DNA of 18,113 nt from DASVXQ01 sp046727955 (GCA_046727955.1 JBKPDO010000169.1:1-18113), one strand, 5' to 3'. Shown: positions 6,998 through 13,610, counted from the first letter of the stretch. Numbers and translations are program-made. Notes: generated by a model from the sequence alone, not told the origin.

Positions 6998-7675
6998 CTA
7001 ATCCGCTGTCGTCTGGGGCTGCTGTATCCCTGGCAGACCGACTGGGCAGGCGAGCCCGGTCCCGCCGAGTCCGCAATACCCTGATGGATTCTTCTCAAGG
7101 TACTGCTGGTGGTAGCCCTCGGCGTAGTAGAACGCTGGCGCGTCGGCGATCTCGGTGGTGATCGGCCCGTAGCCGGCGCTGGTGAGCACCTGCTGGTAGG
7201 CGTCGCGGGACGCCTCGGCGGACTTGCGCTGAGCCTCGGAGAACGTGTAGACGGCCGAGCGGTACTGGGTGCCGACGTCGTTGCCCTGGCGCATCCCCTG
7301 GGTCGGGTCGTGACCCTCCCAGAACACCTTCAGCAGCTCCTCGTAGGTGACCTTGGCGGGGTCGAACACCACCAGGACGACCTCGGCGTGGCCGGTGCGG
7401 CCGGTACAGACCTCCTCGTAGGTCGGGTTAGGAGTGAAGCCGCCGGCGTAGCCGACCGCGGTGGTCCACACCCCGGGGATCTGCCAGAAGCGGCGCTCCT
7501 CGCCCCAGAAGCAGCCCATGGCGAACAGTGCCTGCTCCAGGTGGTCAGGGAACGGTGGGGCCAGCGGGGTGCCGAGGACGGCGTGCCGCTCGGGCACGGT
7601 GAACGCCGGGTCAGGCCGGCCGGGCAGGGCCTCCTCGGCAGTGGGCAGGCGGGTCTTGCGCTGGCTGAACAGCAT
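6998..7675 (-). CDS. msrA: Peptide-methionine (S)-S-oxide reductase
   Basis: MsrA repairs oxidised methionine (the S epimer of methionine sulfoxide) in proteins, using thioredoxin for recycling. The 225 residues match the longer, E. coli-like form. The catalytic Cys55 lies in GCFWGEE, a nearby Glu98 in GHAEVV fits the active-site acid, and YDEV-region equivalents are present (GNDVGTQYRSAVY 131-143). The resolving cysteines Cys201 and Cys210 lie in YCGLGGTGLACP near the end. AAGGAG about 7 bases before the ATG fixes the start. A 17-base tandem repeat fills the leader. No msrB is adjacent. Confidence 0.97.
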   Translation of the reverse strand: MLFSQRKTRLPTAEEALPGRPDPAFTVPERHAVLGTPLAPPFPDHLEQALFAMGCFWGEERRFWQIPGVWTTAVGYAGGFTPNPTYEEVCTGRTGHAEVVLVVFDPAKVTYEELLKVFWEGHDPTQGMRQGNDVGTQYRSAVYTFSEAQRKSAEASRDAYQQVLTSAGYGPITTEIADAPAFYYAEGYHQQYLEKNPSGYCGLGGTGLACPVGLPGIQQPQTTAD

Positions 7676-7686
7676 CTCGGCGCTCC

Positions 7687-7728
7687 TTGCAGTCGGTGCT
7701 CATTGCAGTTGGGTGCTCATTACAGTTG
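7687..7728 (-). repeat. 17-base tandem repeat in the msrA leader, about 2.5 copies
   Basis: On the plus strand GGTGCTCATTGCAGTTG (7695-7711) is followed at once by the same unit with one change (7712-7728), and a partial copy precedes them. On the msrA strand each copy contains ATGAGCACC, and the first gives a six-codon frame (MSTQLQ, 7720-7700) whose TGA overlaps the next ATG. The repeat runs up to the msrA ribosome site. It may be simple slippage or a small leader-peptide region. Confidence 0.75.
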
Positions 7729-7842
7729 GTCCCGTCACCCCCCCAACGCTACGGGCGCCCGCGACGTTCCGCATCCTGGGTGCGGTCGATGGCCACTCTA
7801 GGAGTAACTGCCGTTCGGCCTGGATCGTGACCGCACCCGCGT

Positions 7843-8466
7843 TCACGCGTGGTCCGACGTCGTCTGGAGGGTGGCGCGGTACTGCCCCGGGGTCATGCCG
7901 GTGTGGCGCCTGAACGCGGCGATGAAGTGGCTGACACTGGAGAACCCGACCTGGTGCGCGATCGCGGTGACGGTGGCGTCGCCGCCCGTCAAGAGCCGCT
8001 CGGCATGCTCGAGCCGGGCACGGCGCAGGTAGCGGTGCGGGGGCAGTCCGGTGACCGCGCGGAACATGCGGGCGAAGTGGAACGGGCTGGTGTGGCCAAG
8101 CGCGGCCAGCGTCGCCAGGTCGAGGTCCTCGCCGAGGTGGGCGTCCATATGGCGCCGGACGGCCTCGACCGCCTCGCGCTGCCACGGCCGCACGGCCGGC
8201 GAGGTCGCGGCCAGGCGGCCGGCCGCACGGTGCAGCCCCACCAGCAGGTCGACGACCAGGCAGTCGAGCCGCAGCCGGCGGCCAGGCAACCACGCTTGGG
8301 TCTCGGCGGCGAGCCGGCGCCCGGTGAGCTGGACCTCCGGGATGAGTGGGAGGCCTGCCAGGTCGGGAAGCGGCTGCTCGGCGAGCAGTGCGCTGAGCGG
8401 GTCGGGGTGCGGGTCCAGGAGCGCGCGGAGCACTCCGGGCTTCAGCCGCACCGCGCGGTTCGTCAT
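7843..8466 (-). CDS. AraC-family transcription regulator, probably missing its N-terminus
   Basis: The C-terminal 105 residues (about 100-205) form the two helix-turn-helix units of AraC regulators: DLDLATLAALGHTSPFHFAR, then AIAHQVGFSSVSHFIAAFRR and HTGMTPGQYR. The preceding 90 residues look like the end of a sensor domain (PDPLSALLAEQPLPDL, then RLRLDCLVVDLLVGL). Family members with such a sensor are near 280 residues; here only about 207 are available from the ATG at 8466, and upstream the strand carries the opposite-strand MFS gene. No ribosome site precedes 8466. I infer that the 5' part was deleted. The DNA-binding half is intact, so activity is uncertain. Confidence 0.8.
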   Translation of the reverse strand: MTNRAVRLKPGVLRALLDPHPDPLSALLAEQPLPDLAGLPLIPEVQLTGRRLAAETQAWLPGRRLRLDCLVVDLLVGLHRAAGRLAATSPAVRPWQREAVEAVRRHMDAHLGEDLDLATLAALGHTSPFHFARMFRAVTGLPPHRYLRRARLEHAERLLTGGDATVTAIAHQVGFSSVSHFIAAFRRHTGMTPGQYRATLQTTSDHA

Positions 8467-9061
8467 CGGCCAGCCGGCCATCGTCGCGACCACCGTCATG
8501 TTCATGCTGTTCAACGTCGGCTTCGGGATCATCCTGGTGCTCCTGCCGGTCTACGCCCAAACGGTGCTCGCCGGTGGCGCTGGCGCGGCCGGCTTCGGGC
8601 TGCTGTCGAGCGCGCTTGCCGGCGGCGAGCTGGCCGGCGCCGCCGCCGCCGGCATGGTCACATCACGCTGGCCGCTCGGCCGCGCCATCGCCTTGTCCCA
8701 GCTCGCCGCCGGGGCGTTCCTCCTGGGGCTGGTCGCGCTCCCGCAGCTGCCCGGCGCGGTGGCCTTCCTGGCGCTGTCGGCGTTTTGCACCGGCCCGCTC
8801 ACCGTCTGGGCGCAGACACTGCGGGTGCGGCTGATCCCCGCCCACCTGCGCGGCCGCGTCTTCGGGCTGCTGCGGACCAGCATGCAGGCAGCCCCGCCGC
8901 TTGGCGGCCTGGCCGCGTCCGCGCTGCTCACTGGCCCCGGCCTGCGCGTGGCCGTGCTCGCAACGGCCCTGCTGATCGGCCTGCCCGGCGCTGGCGGCCT
9001 GCTGCTGCGCTCGCTCAGCACACCAGCGGGAACCGACCCAGCCAGGGTCAGGCGCGACTGA
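8462..9061 (+). pseudogene. C-terminal half of an MFS transporter, 5' part missing
   Basis: About 199 residues encode five to six hydrophobic helices from the second half of a major facilitator. They start with VATTVMFMLFNVGFGIILVL and LPVYAQTVL, and the MFS loop IPAHLRGRVFGLLRTSMQ sits near the end, followed by APPLGGLAASALL. A normal MFS has about 400 residues and twelve helices. The frame continues upstream into the AraC gene on the other strand without MFS character, and no start with a ribosome site is found. It is therefore a truncated gene facing away from the truncated araC-type gene. A functional six-helix product is unlikely. Confidence 0.75.
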
Positions 9062-9112
9062 AGGACGCTCATCAGCTTCGGTGTGATCCTGCGTATCCAT
9101 CCTTGCCTGTGG

Positions 9113-9253
9113 TCAATTCGACACGGAGCTCGGTGCTGGCTCGACCCACCTGGCCCGCCAGGCCGGCGCCTCGAACGGGGCCGCCCAGTAGTAGGCCGTC
9201 TCGCTTACCACCAGCCCATCGCGGTACTGATGGACGAGGGCGGTATGCCCCGA
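9113..9253 (-). pseudogene. C-terminal remnant of a SnoaL/NTF2-like protein
   Basis: Between a stop at 9256-9254 and the TGA at 9115-9113 the reverse strand encodes GHTALVHQYRDGLVVSETAY followed by YWAAPFEAPAWRARWVEP. The pattern of a strand ending in a Y-R-D-G turn, then V..ET.YY..PFE.PAWRA.WVE, is typical of the last strands of SnoaL-like (NTF2-fold) proteins. The first 90 or so residues of the family are absent. It lies just after the small membrane protein gene on the same strand. Family recognition is from memory of the pattern. Confidence 0.5.
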
Positions 9254-9275
9254 CTAACCCCCCGGCCGGTTGCCC

Positions 9276-9479
9276 TCAGCCCCGCCTGGTCGCGCGGGCG
9301 ACGGCGCCGATGGCCGGAGTCAGCGTCAGCCACAGCCCGATGGTCACCACCATCGACGTGACATACCCGAACGGCTGGATGCCGGTGTCCGGGGCGACGA
9401 TGCCGGCGAAGATCATTAGCAGCCATGAGCTGAGGAAGAAGGCCGGGCCGGCGGCCACAAGCGCGAAGAAGTTCCCCAT
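9276..9479 (-). CDS. Small two-helix membrane protein
   Basis: A 67-residue protein with two predicted membrane helices (about 5-28 and 38-62) joined by a short loop APDTGIQPFGY, and a basic end ARATRRG that should stay in the cytoplasm. GGGAGG five bases before the ATG is one of the best ribosome sites in the window, which supports a real gene. I do not recognise the family. It has no close partner: the SnoaL-like remnant follows it and a 268-base gap with nothing recognisable separates it from the divergent kinase gene. Confidence 0.7.
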   Translation of the reverse strand: MGNFFALVAAGPAFFLSSWLLMIFAGIVAPDTGIQPFGYVTSMVVTIGLWLTLTPAIGAVARATRRG

Positions 9480-9747
9480 AGTTGCCTCCCACTGTCTCGA
9501 GTCCTCGCCAGCATCCAGATGGACGCCGATCGGGGCGTCAACGATGCGGCCCCGCGGCGTCCATGGCGCCGGGAGCGGCGGCGATTATCGCACCAGTGTG
9601 CGAGTCCCGTTGTGAGCGCGAATTCCCTCGCTGGCGGGATGCCGCCAACAGTGCGCTTCTCGTGATGGATGTCCAGCGACGTCCCGCGCGCGACGAGCGT
9701 CGCCCGCCAGCACCACCCACGTTCGGATCGTCGGCACACCGGCGATT

Positions 9748-10946
9748 ATGGGGTACCGTGACGCGATGGGGACGTCCGGCCAGCTAGAGCCGGCGCGCGC
9801 GAAGGATCCCGGTGAGCTGGGGCGGCTTGCGGAGGAGCAGGCGGCGCTCCGGCGGGTGGCGACGCTCGTTGCGCGCGGGGCGTCGTCGGCCGACGTGTTC
9901 GCGGCCGTCGCCCAGGAGGTCGCTCAGGTCATGCACCTCCCGAATGCCGCGGTCTGCCGCTATGACGACGAAGGCGCGGCAATAACGATCCTCGCTACCT
10001 GGGACGATCGTCCGCACCGCTTCCAACCGGGTACGCGCTGGCCGCTCGACGGCCCGTCGATGTCCGCCGAGATTCTCCGCACGGGTCGCCCGGCCAGGGT
10101 CGAGAATTACACGGACCTTCCGGGCTCCCTCGCCGCCGGAACTCGTGAGGCCGGGCTCGACAGGACCGCGGGTGCCCCGATCATCGTCGACGGCCGGGTC
10201 TGGGGACTGATCTCGACGTCGTCGCCTGAGTCGCCGCTCCCCGATGGGGTCGAGGATCGTCTCGCGCAGTTCACCGAGCTGGTGGCGACGGCGATCGCGA
10301 ATGCCGAGAGTCGCTGGGAGCTGCCGCCTCGCGGGCGCGGATCGTGGCCACCGCCGACGCGACCCGGCGGCGGATCGAGCGCGACCTGCACGACGGCGCC
10401 CAGCAGCAGCTGGTCGCGCTGGCGCTGGAGCTGCGCGCGGCGCAGGCGGCGGTGCCGCCCGAGCTCGGCGGGCACCGCGCCGAGCTGTCCCGCGTGGTCG
10501 ACGGGCTGACCGGCGTGCTGGAGGGGCTGCGGGAGATCGCGCTGGGGATCCACCCGGCGATCCTGGCCGAGGGGGGGCTGGGGGTGGCGCTGAAGACGCT
10601 GGCGCGCCGCTCGCCGGTCCCGGTCGAGCTCGACGTACAAGCCGAGGCGCGGCTGCCGGAACCCATCGAGGTGGCCGCCTACTACGTGGTCTCTGAGGCG
10701 TTGACCAACGCGGCCAAGTACGCGCGTGCGTCGGTCGTCCGCGTTGCCGTCGAGGCCGGTGGCCGCTTGCTTTGGATCGCCGTCCGCGACGACGGCGTCG
10801 GCGGCGCCGACCCCGCCCGCGGCTCGGGGCTGCTCGGCCTGAAGGACCGCGCCGAGGCGATCGGCGGCACGCTCTCGCTTCAAAGTCCACGCGGGAAAGG
10901 CACGACGCTGATCGCCGAGCTGCCGCTCGACGACCGGACACAGTAA
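9748..10946 (+). pseudogene. GAF-domain sensor histidine kinase with a single-base frameshift
   Basis: Two frames together form one soluble kinase of about 399 residues. The first part (to 10323) has a GAF sensor domain (about residues 30-190). The second part has the HisKA_3 helix with phospho-acceptor His in RRRIERDLHDGAQQQLVALA (His near 215), then an HATPase_c domain with the N box SEALTNAAKYA and G boxes DDGVGG and GSGLLGLKDRAEAIGGTLSL. The break follows ...ESRWEL at 10323: one added G would give ...ELAASRARIVATADATRRR, the usual linker. So one base is lost, by mutation or by read error. No membrane helix and no neighbouring response regulator were found. The start could also be the ATG at 9766. 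Confidence 0.85.
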
Positions 10947-11050
10947 AGCGTCGATCGTCCGGTCACCCGCCGCGCTTCGCCGGCCCACGCCGCGTATTTC
11001 TCCGACAGCGAGAAGTACTTCCGGGCGTGGGCTCATCCCTCTTCGATCGG

Positions 11051-11119
11051 TCAACGCACGACGCGATAGGTGATGTGCGTCGCGAACGGCGAGGTGATTC
11101 CTGCGGCCACCTTCGTCAT
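11051..11119 (-). pseudogene. Internal-deletion remnant of a RibD/DHFR-like reductase gene
   Basis: A perfect AAGGAGGG site seven bases upstream leads into a 22-codon frame, MTKVAAGIT followed by SPFATHITYRVVR and a stop. The first nine residues look like the start of dihydrofolate-reductase-like (RibD C-terminal domain) proteins, which begin MTKV-A-x-I(T/S) before SLDG. The last 13 look like their end, S-P-x-V-T-H-L-x-Y-R-V-V. About 170-200 codons between would have been removed in frame. The peptide cannot be an enzyme. The alternative is a chance short frame behind a good ribosome site. Confidence 0.5.
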
Positions 11120-11136
11120 CGGTCTTCCCTCCTTGG

Positions 11137-11170
11137 TCGTCACCATCATCGGTTCGTCACCATCATCGGT
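11137..11170 (+). repeat. Perfect two-copy 17-base tandem repeat
   Basis: TCGTCACCATCATCGGT occurs at 11137-11153 and again at 11154-11170 with no mismatch. It sits just upstream of the ribosome site of the reverse-strand DHFR-like remnant. It resembles in size and copy number the repeats near 2.5 and 7.7 kb, though the sequences differ. Confidence 0.85.
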
Positions 11171-11314
11171 ATGGACCGTGCGCCCATCGAAACTAATCGG
11201 CGCGAAGACGCAGGTCAGCAGTCCTACGTGGACTGCCGCGCGACCGACAGGACCTACCGGCTGGACACGCCGTCCGCGCGGGAGTTCATCGGCCAGTACG
11301 TCACCCTGCCCTAG
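11171..11314 (+). CDS. Short frame, likely a C-terminal gene fragment
   Basis: The frame has 47 codons from an ATG at 11171, but only the part from about 11224 has coding-like codon use: SYVDCRATDRTYRLDTPSAR and EFIGQYVTLP before TAG, with G or C in every third position. No ribosome site precedes the ATG, which abuts the tandem repeat. I do not recognise the family. A gene tail left after a deletion is more likely than a complete small gene. Confidence 0.35.
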   Translation: MDRAPIETNRREDAGQQSYVDCRATDRTYRLDTPSAREFIGQYVTLP

Positions 11315-11334
11315 CGCATTAGCTGGCCGGGCAC

Positions 11335-11375
11335 GGCTACCGGGAGGGGGGCGGTAAGCTCCCCTCCCGGTAGCC
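11335..11375. terminator. Strong 15-bp perfect hairpin
   Basis: GGCTACCGGGAGGGG (11335-11349) and its exact complement (11361-11375) flank an 11-base loop. No T-run follows on either side, as is common for hairpin terminators in high-G+C bacteria. It lies 76 bases past the stop of the reverse-strand secreted-protein gene and 21 bases past the plus-strand fragment, so it could end transcription from both directions. Confidence 0.65.
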
Positions 11376-11402
11376 GATGACTTGTGCGGCGCCGGTCCCC
11401 TC

Positions 11403-11424
11403 GGGCTGGGCTTGGGGCCAGCCC
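11403..11424 (-). terminator. Hairpin just after the secreted-protein gene
   Basis: GGGCTGG (11403-11409) pairs with CCAGCCC (11418-11424) across an 8-base loop. It begins 27 bases after the stop of the reverse-strand gene ending at 11451 and has no clear T-run. With the larger hairpin at 11335-11375 it makes a double terminator-like arrangement. Confidence 0.45.
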
Positions 11425-11450
11425 AACGCAGCGCGAATCGAACGTCGGCG

Positions 11451-11987
11451 CTACTTGGCGGGCCGGAACGCGACCTGGATCTGGGCGGCGACACCGGGTG
11501 CGGTGAAGCCGAAGAGGTCGCTGGTGCTGTAGTGCCCCGGAACCGCCGAAATCCCGGTGTCCTCGTGGCTGAAGTCGAAGGTCTGCGTAGTGCCGCGGAA
11601 GGAGTCGGTTTCCTCGCCGCTGGCGAAGAAGGTATGCGGCCCTGCAGACCCAGGCTCGATCGTCCAGCTCTCGATCTCGATCGAGGTGTGCCCGGCACCA
11701 GCGCCGCCACCACCGACGGTGTGGAAGCAGAACGCGAACTCCGCATCGCCCCAGGTCTGGGTGCCGTCGGCGGAGCGGTCGAACTCGGCCCAGCCCCAGA
11801 AGCCACCGGTCCCGCCGAAGTCCGGGGTGTTGCAGATCGACGGGTTGTTGCAGTTGAACGACAGCCCGACCTGCCACATGTCGTGGTTGGCGCCGCCGCC
11901 GTACGCGCCGGCCGGCAGGGCGGTCCAGGCGACGGCCGCCAAGGCTAGCGTGGCGATCAGGGACACCAGCACGATCAGTCGTCTCAT
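11451..11987 (-). CDS. Secreted protein of unknown function
   Basis: The 178-residue product begins MRRLIVLVSLIATLALAAVA and has a classical Sec signal peptide, with a likely type I cleavage after PAGA near residue 28. The mature part is rich in Gly, Ser, Thr and aromatic residues and predicted beta-rich. It holds three cysteines (46, 52 and 87), two of them in FNCNNPSICNTPDF. No lipobox, membrane anchor or catalytic motif is seen. AGAGGGAG before the ATG at 11987 decides this start over an upstream one at 12026, which would put charged residues before the signal. Last residues RPAK; two hairpins follow. I do not recognise the family. Confidence 0.8.
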   Translation of the reverse strand: MRRLIVLVSLIATLALAAVAWTALPAGAYGGGANHDMWQVGLSFNCNNPSICNTPDFGGTGGFWGWAEFDRSADGTQTWGDAEFAFCFHTVGGGGAGAGHTSIEIESWTIEPGSAGPHTFFASGEETDSFRGTTQTFDFSHEDTGISAVPGHYSTSDLFGFTAPGVAAQIQVAFRPAK

Positions 11988-12155
11988 GACGCTCCCTCTT
12001 TCGGTGGCCACCCTTCGCTTGGGCAACCCAGCTCAATAAGCCGAATGACCATATGCAGACCAGCCAGTGCCCGTCATCGTGCAAGATCCGTACGCGTGCC
12101 TCATCCGGGCTGGATTTGCCTCGTGGTGCTGACCGCCGGCGCACGGGCCCGCCGA

Positions 12156-12236
12156 CTACGCGCCTGGTGGTCCTTCTTCCTGGCGCGGGCCGGCAGCGAG
12201 CTTGATCGCTTCCTTCAGCAGCGCGGCGTCGCTCAT
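12156..12236 (-). CDS. Possible 26-residue frame coupled to the SRPBCC gene
   Basis: Its ATG overlaps the stop of the SRPBCC gene as ATGA, the usual sign of translational coupling. It reads MSDAALLKEAIKLAAG and then RQEEGPPGA before TAG. The first 15 residues look like an amphipathic helix at the start of a normal protein; the rest has weaker coding character, so this may be the front of a third operon gene broken by a frameshift or deletion. No own ribosome site is seen. The DNA from here to 12026 shows nothing else. Confidence 0.35.
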   Translation of the reverse strand: MSDAALLKEAIKLAAGPRQEEGPPGA

Positions 12237-12715
12237 GGCGACCAGCGGGTAGCGGCGCGGGCGGCGAAGGCTTGGACGACGCGTGGCCACCCTCGGCCCC
12301 ATCTCCGTCCGATCGACTCACCCTCGGAGCCGAGCCTTTCGAATCCCCTGTGCTCCAGTTGGACAGTGGTGCCCTGGCCTTCAGCGACGAAGCGGACGTC
12401 GACCTCTGTCTCCGCCTGCCAGTCCGGGCTCCTCCAGGTGAAGAGGATGCGGTCGGGGGGCGAGCAGACCCTGACCGTGCCGACCTGGAGCTCGTCGCCG
12501 TCCGTGAACCGCTCGTAGAAGCGACCGCCCTCGGCTGGCTCGAGAAAGATCTCCCGCGCTCGATGACCTCCGTAGGAGTAGCCCTCCTCGAGCGGCCACC
12601 ACTCGTTGATCCCGTCGGTGAACAGCCGGAACGCCTCTTCTGGGGGCAGCTCGACGTGCACCGACTCCCGAACCACCACCTCGCCCTGCTCAGTCGCCCG
12701 CGGGTCTCTTGGCAT
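12233..12715 (-). CDS. SRPBCC (AHSA1-like) domain protein
   Basis: The 160-residue product has the START/Bet v1-like fold of the AHSA1 (Aha1 C-terminal-like) group, which binds small hydrophobic ligands or acts on them. Visible family signs are VRESVHVELPPEEAFRLFTD (15-34), the loop INEWWPLEEG, LEPAEGGRFYERFTDGDE (58-75), RILFTWRSPDWQ (89-100) and TTVQLEHRGFERLG (116-129). It starts six bases after the arsR stop, with GGAG inside the arsR end, so the two are one operon. ArsR-AHSA1 pairs are common in actinobacteria; the ligand is unknown. Confidence 0.9.
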   Translation of the reverse strand: MPRDPRATEQGEVVVRESVHVELPPEEAFRLFTDGINEWWPLEEGYSYGGHRAREIFLEPAEGGRFYERFTDGDELQVGTVRVCSPPDRILFTWRSPDWQAETEVDVRFVAEGQGTTVQLEHRGFERLGSEGESIGRRWGRGWPRVVQAFAARAATRWSP

Positions 12716-12721
12716 CCGACG

Positions 12722-13066
12722 TCACGCTCCAGTGCTCGTCCGCGATGCCGGGGCTGTCTCGGCCGCCCGCCGAGCGGCCCGCTGATAGCGTGTGAGCGCC
12801 GCGGACCAGAACGACCGTGCGTAGTCCTGGAGCTCCTCCAGACCCGCCGGGTTGATCTCGTAGACGCGACGGGTTCCAGCGGCGTGGTCCACTACGAGCC
12901 CGGCGTCCTTGAGCACCTTGAGGTGCTGGGAGACGGCCGGCCGCCCGACGGGTAGCCCCCGAGCGATCTCCACCACCGGCTGGGGCCCCTCGCGCAGGCG
13001 CTCCAGGATCGCCCGGCGGGTCCGATCCCCAAGGGCCTCCAATACCGCCTCTTGCAGATCCGTCAT
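12722..13066 (-). CDS. ArsR-family winged-helix repressor
   Basis: A 114-residue DNA-binding protein with a single winged helix: ALGDRTRRAILERLREGPQP (11-30), VVEIARGLPVGRPAVSQHLKV (31-51, recognition helix PAVSQHLKVLKDAGLV) and the wing GTRRVYEINPAGLEELQDY. There is no cysteine, so it should not sense metals through thiols. This subgroup usually represses its own operon and the SRPBCC gene after it. AAGGCG precedes the ATG. The divergent VOC gene begins 162 bases away and may share its operator. Confidence 0.93.
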   Translation of the reverse strand: MTDLQEAVLEALGDRTRRAILERLREGPQPVVEIARGLPVGRPAVSQHLKVLKDAGLVVDHAAGTRRVYEINPAGLEELQDYARSFWSAALTRYQRAARRAAETAPASRTSTGA

Positions 13067-13109
13067 TGGTGCGCCTTGACTAACCGTGCGTTCAGGCTTA
13101 CCGTTAGCT

Positions 13110-13127
13110 TCTGCTGACGATAGCAGA
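13110..13127. promoter_or_regulatory. Candidate ArsR operator between divergent genes
   Basis: TCTGCT and AGCAGA form a perfect inverted repeat with a 6-base spacer, 44 bases upstream of the arsR start and 100 bases upstream of the VOC start. A weaker pair, CTAAC and GTTAG, flanks the nearby DNA (about 13079-13107). Symmetry and position between divergent genes fit autorepression; binding is not shown. Confidence 0.45.
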
Positions 13128-13227
13128 TCTCAGGCGGGCTGTGAAGAGAAGGGAGGAGGGACCGCGGAGAGCAAGCCAGCAGCTCGGGGCCGCTTCAGGC
13201 CACCGGACATACAGGGAGGTGGGGCGA

Positions 13228-13575
13228 ATGGGCGCTCCAGTGACGTGGTTCGAGATCAATACCAGCAAGCCGAAGGCGGTGCGCGAGTTCTACGCAGAGA
13301 TCTTCGGATGGAGCCCGCAGGTGCTCGAGGAGAGCAACTACGCCCTGGTGGACACGGGGACGGAAGGCGCCATCGGCGGGGGCATTGGCGAGGCCCAGGG
13401 CCCCAACCAGGTGATCTTCTACATCGAGGTGGATGACCCCCAGGCCTATCTCGACCGCATCCAGCAGGCCGGTGGGAAGACGGTGGTGCCGGTGACCGAG
13501 ATCCCTGACATGGTCACCTTTGCCCAGTTCGCCGACCCGCAGGGAAACGTTGTGGGGCTGGTGAAGAGCACCTAG
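13228..13575 (+). CDS. VOC-family (glyoxalase/bleomycin resistance fold) protein
   Basis: The 115-residue product carries one vicinal oxygen chelate domain. It starts with PVTWFEINTSKPKAVREFYA and EIFGWSP, continues with IFYIEVDDPQAYLDRIQQAGG (63-83) and ends with the signature FADPQGNVVGLV (101-112). Members bind metal or small ligands as dimers; some are dioxygenases or lyases, and many have no known substrate. The usual metal ligands are only partly evident, so no reaction is claimed. GGAGGTGGGG before the ATG at 13228 decides the start; an upstream in-frame ATG at 13141 would add a non-coding-like stretch. It is divergent from arsR, which could control it. Confidence 0.88.
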   Translation: MGAPVTWFEINTSKPKAVREFYAEIFGWSPQVLEESNYALVDTGTEGAIGGGIGEAQGPNQVIFYIEVDDPQAYLDRIQQAGGKTVVPVTEIPDMVTFAQFADPQGNVVGLVKST

Positions 13576-13610
13576 GTGGCACTATGGCCGGGCCCCAACG
13601 GATCTCGCGG

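Noticed and set aside
7849..9615. A 588-codon plus-strand frame across araC, MFS and SnoaL remnants
   Set aside because: It is antisense to AraC in its first third and out of frame with the MFS fragment; no part resembles a family.
11382..11948. A 188-codon plus-strand frame opposite the secreted protein
   Set aside because: The reverse-strand gene has a ribosome site, a signal peptide and terminators; the plus frame has none of these.
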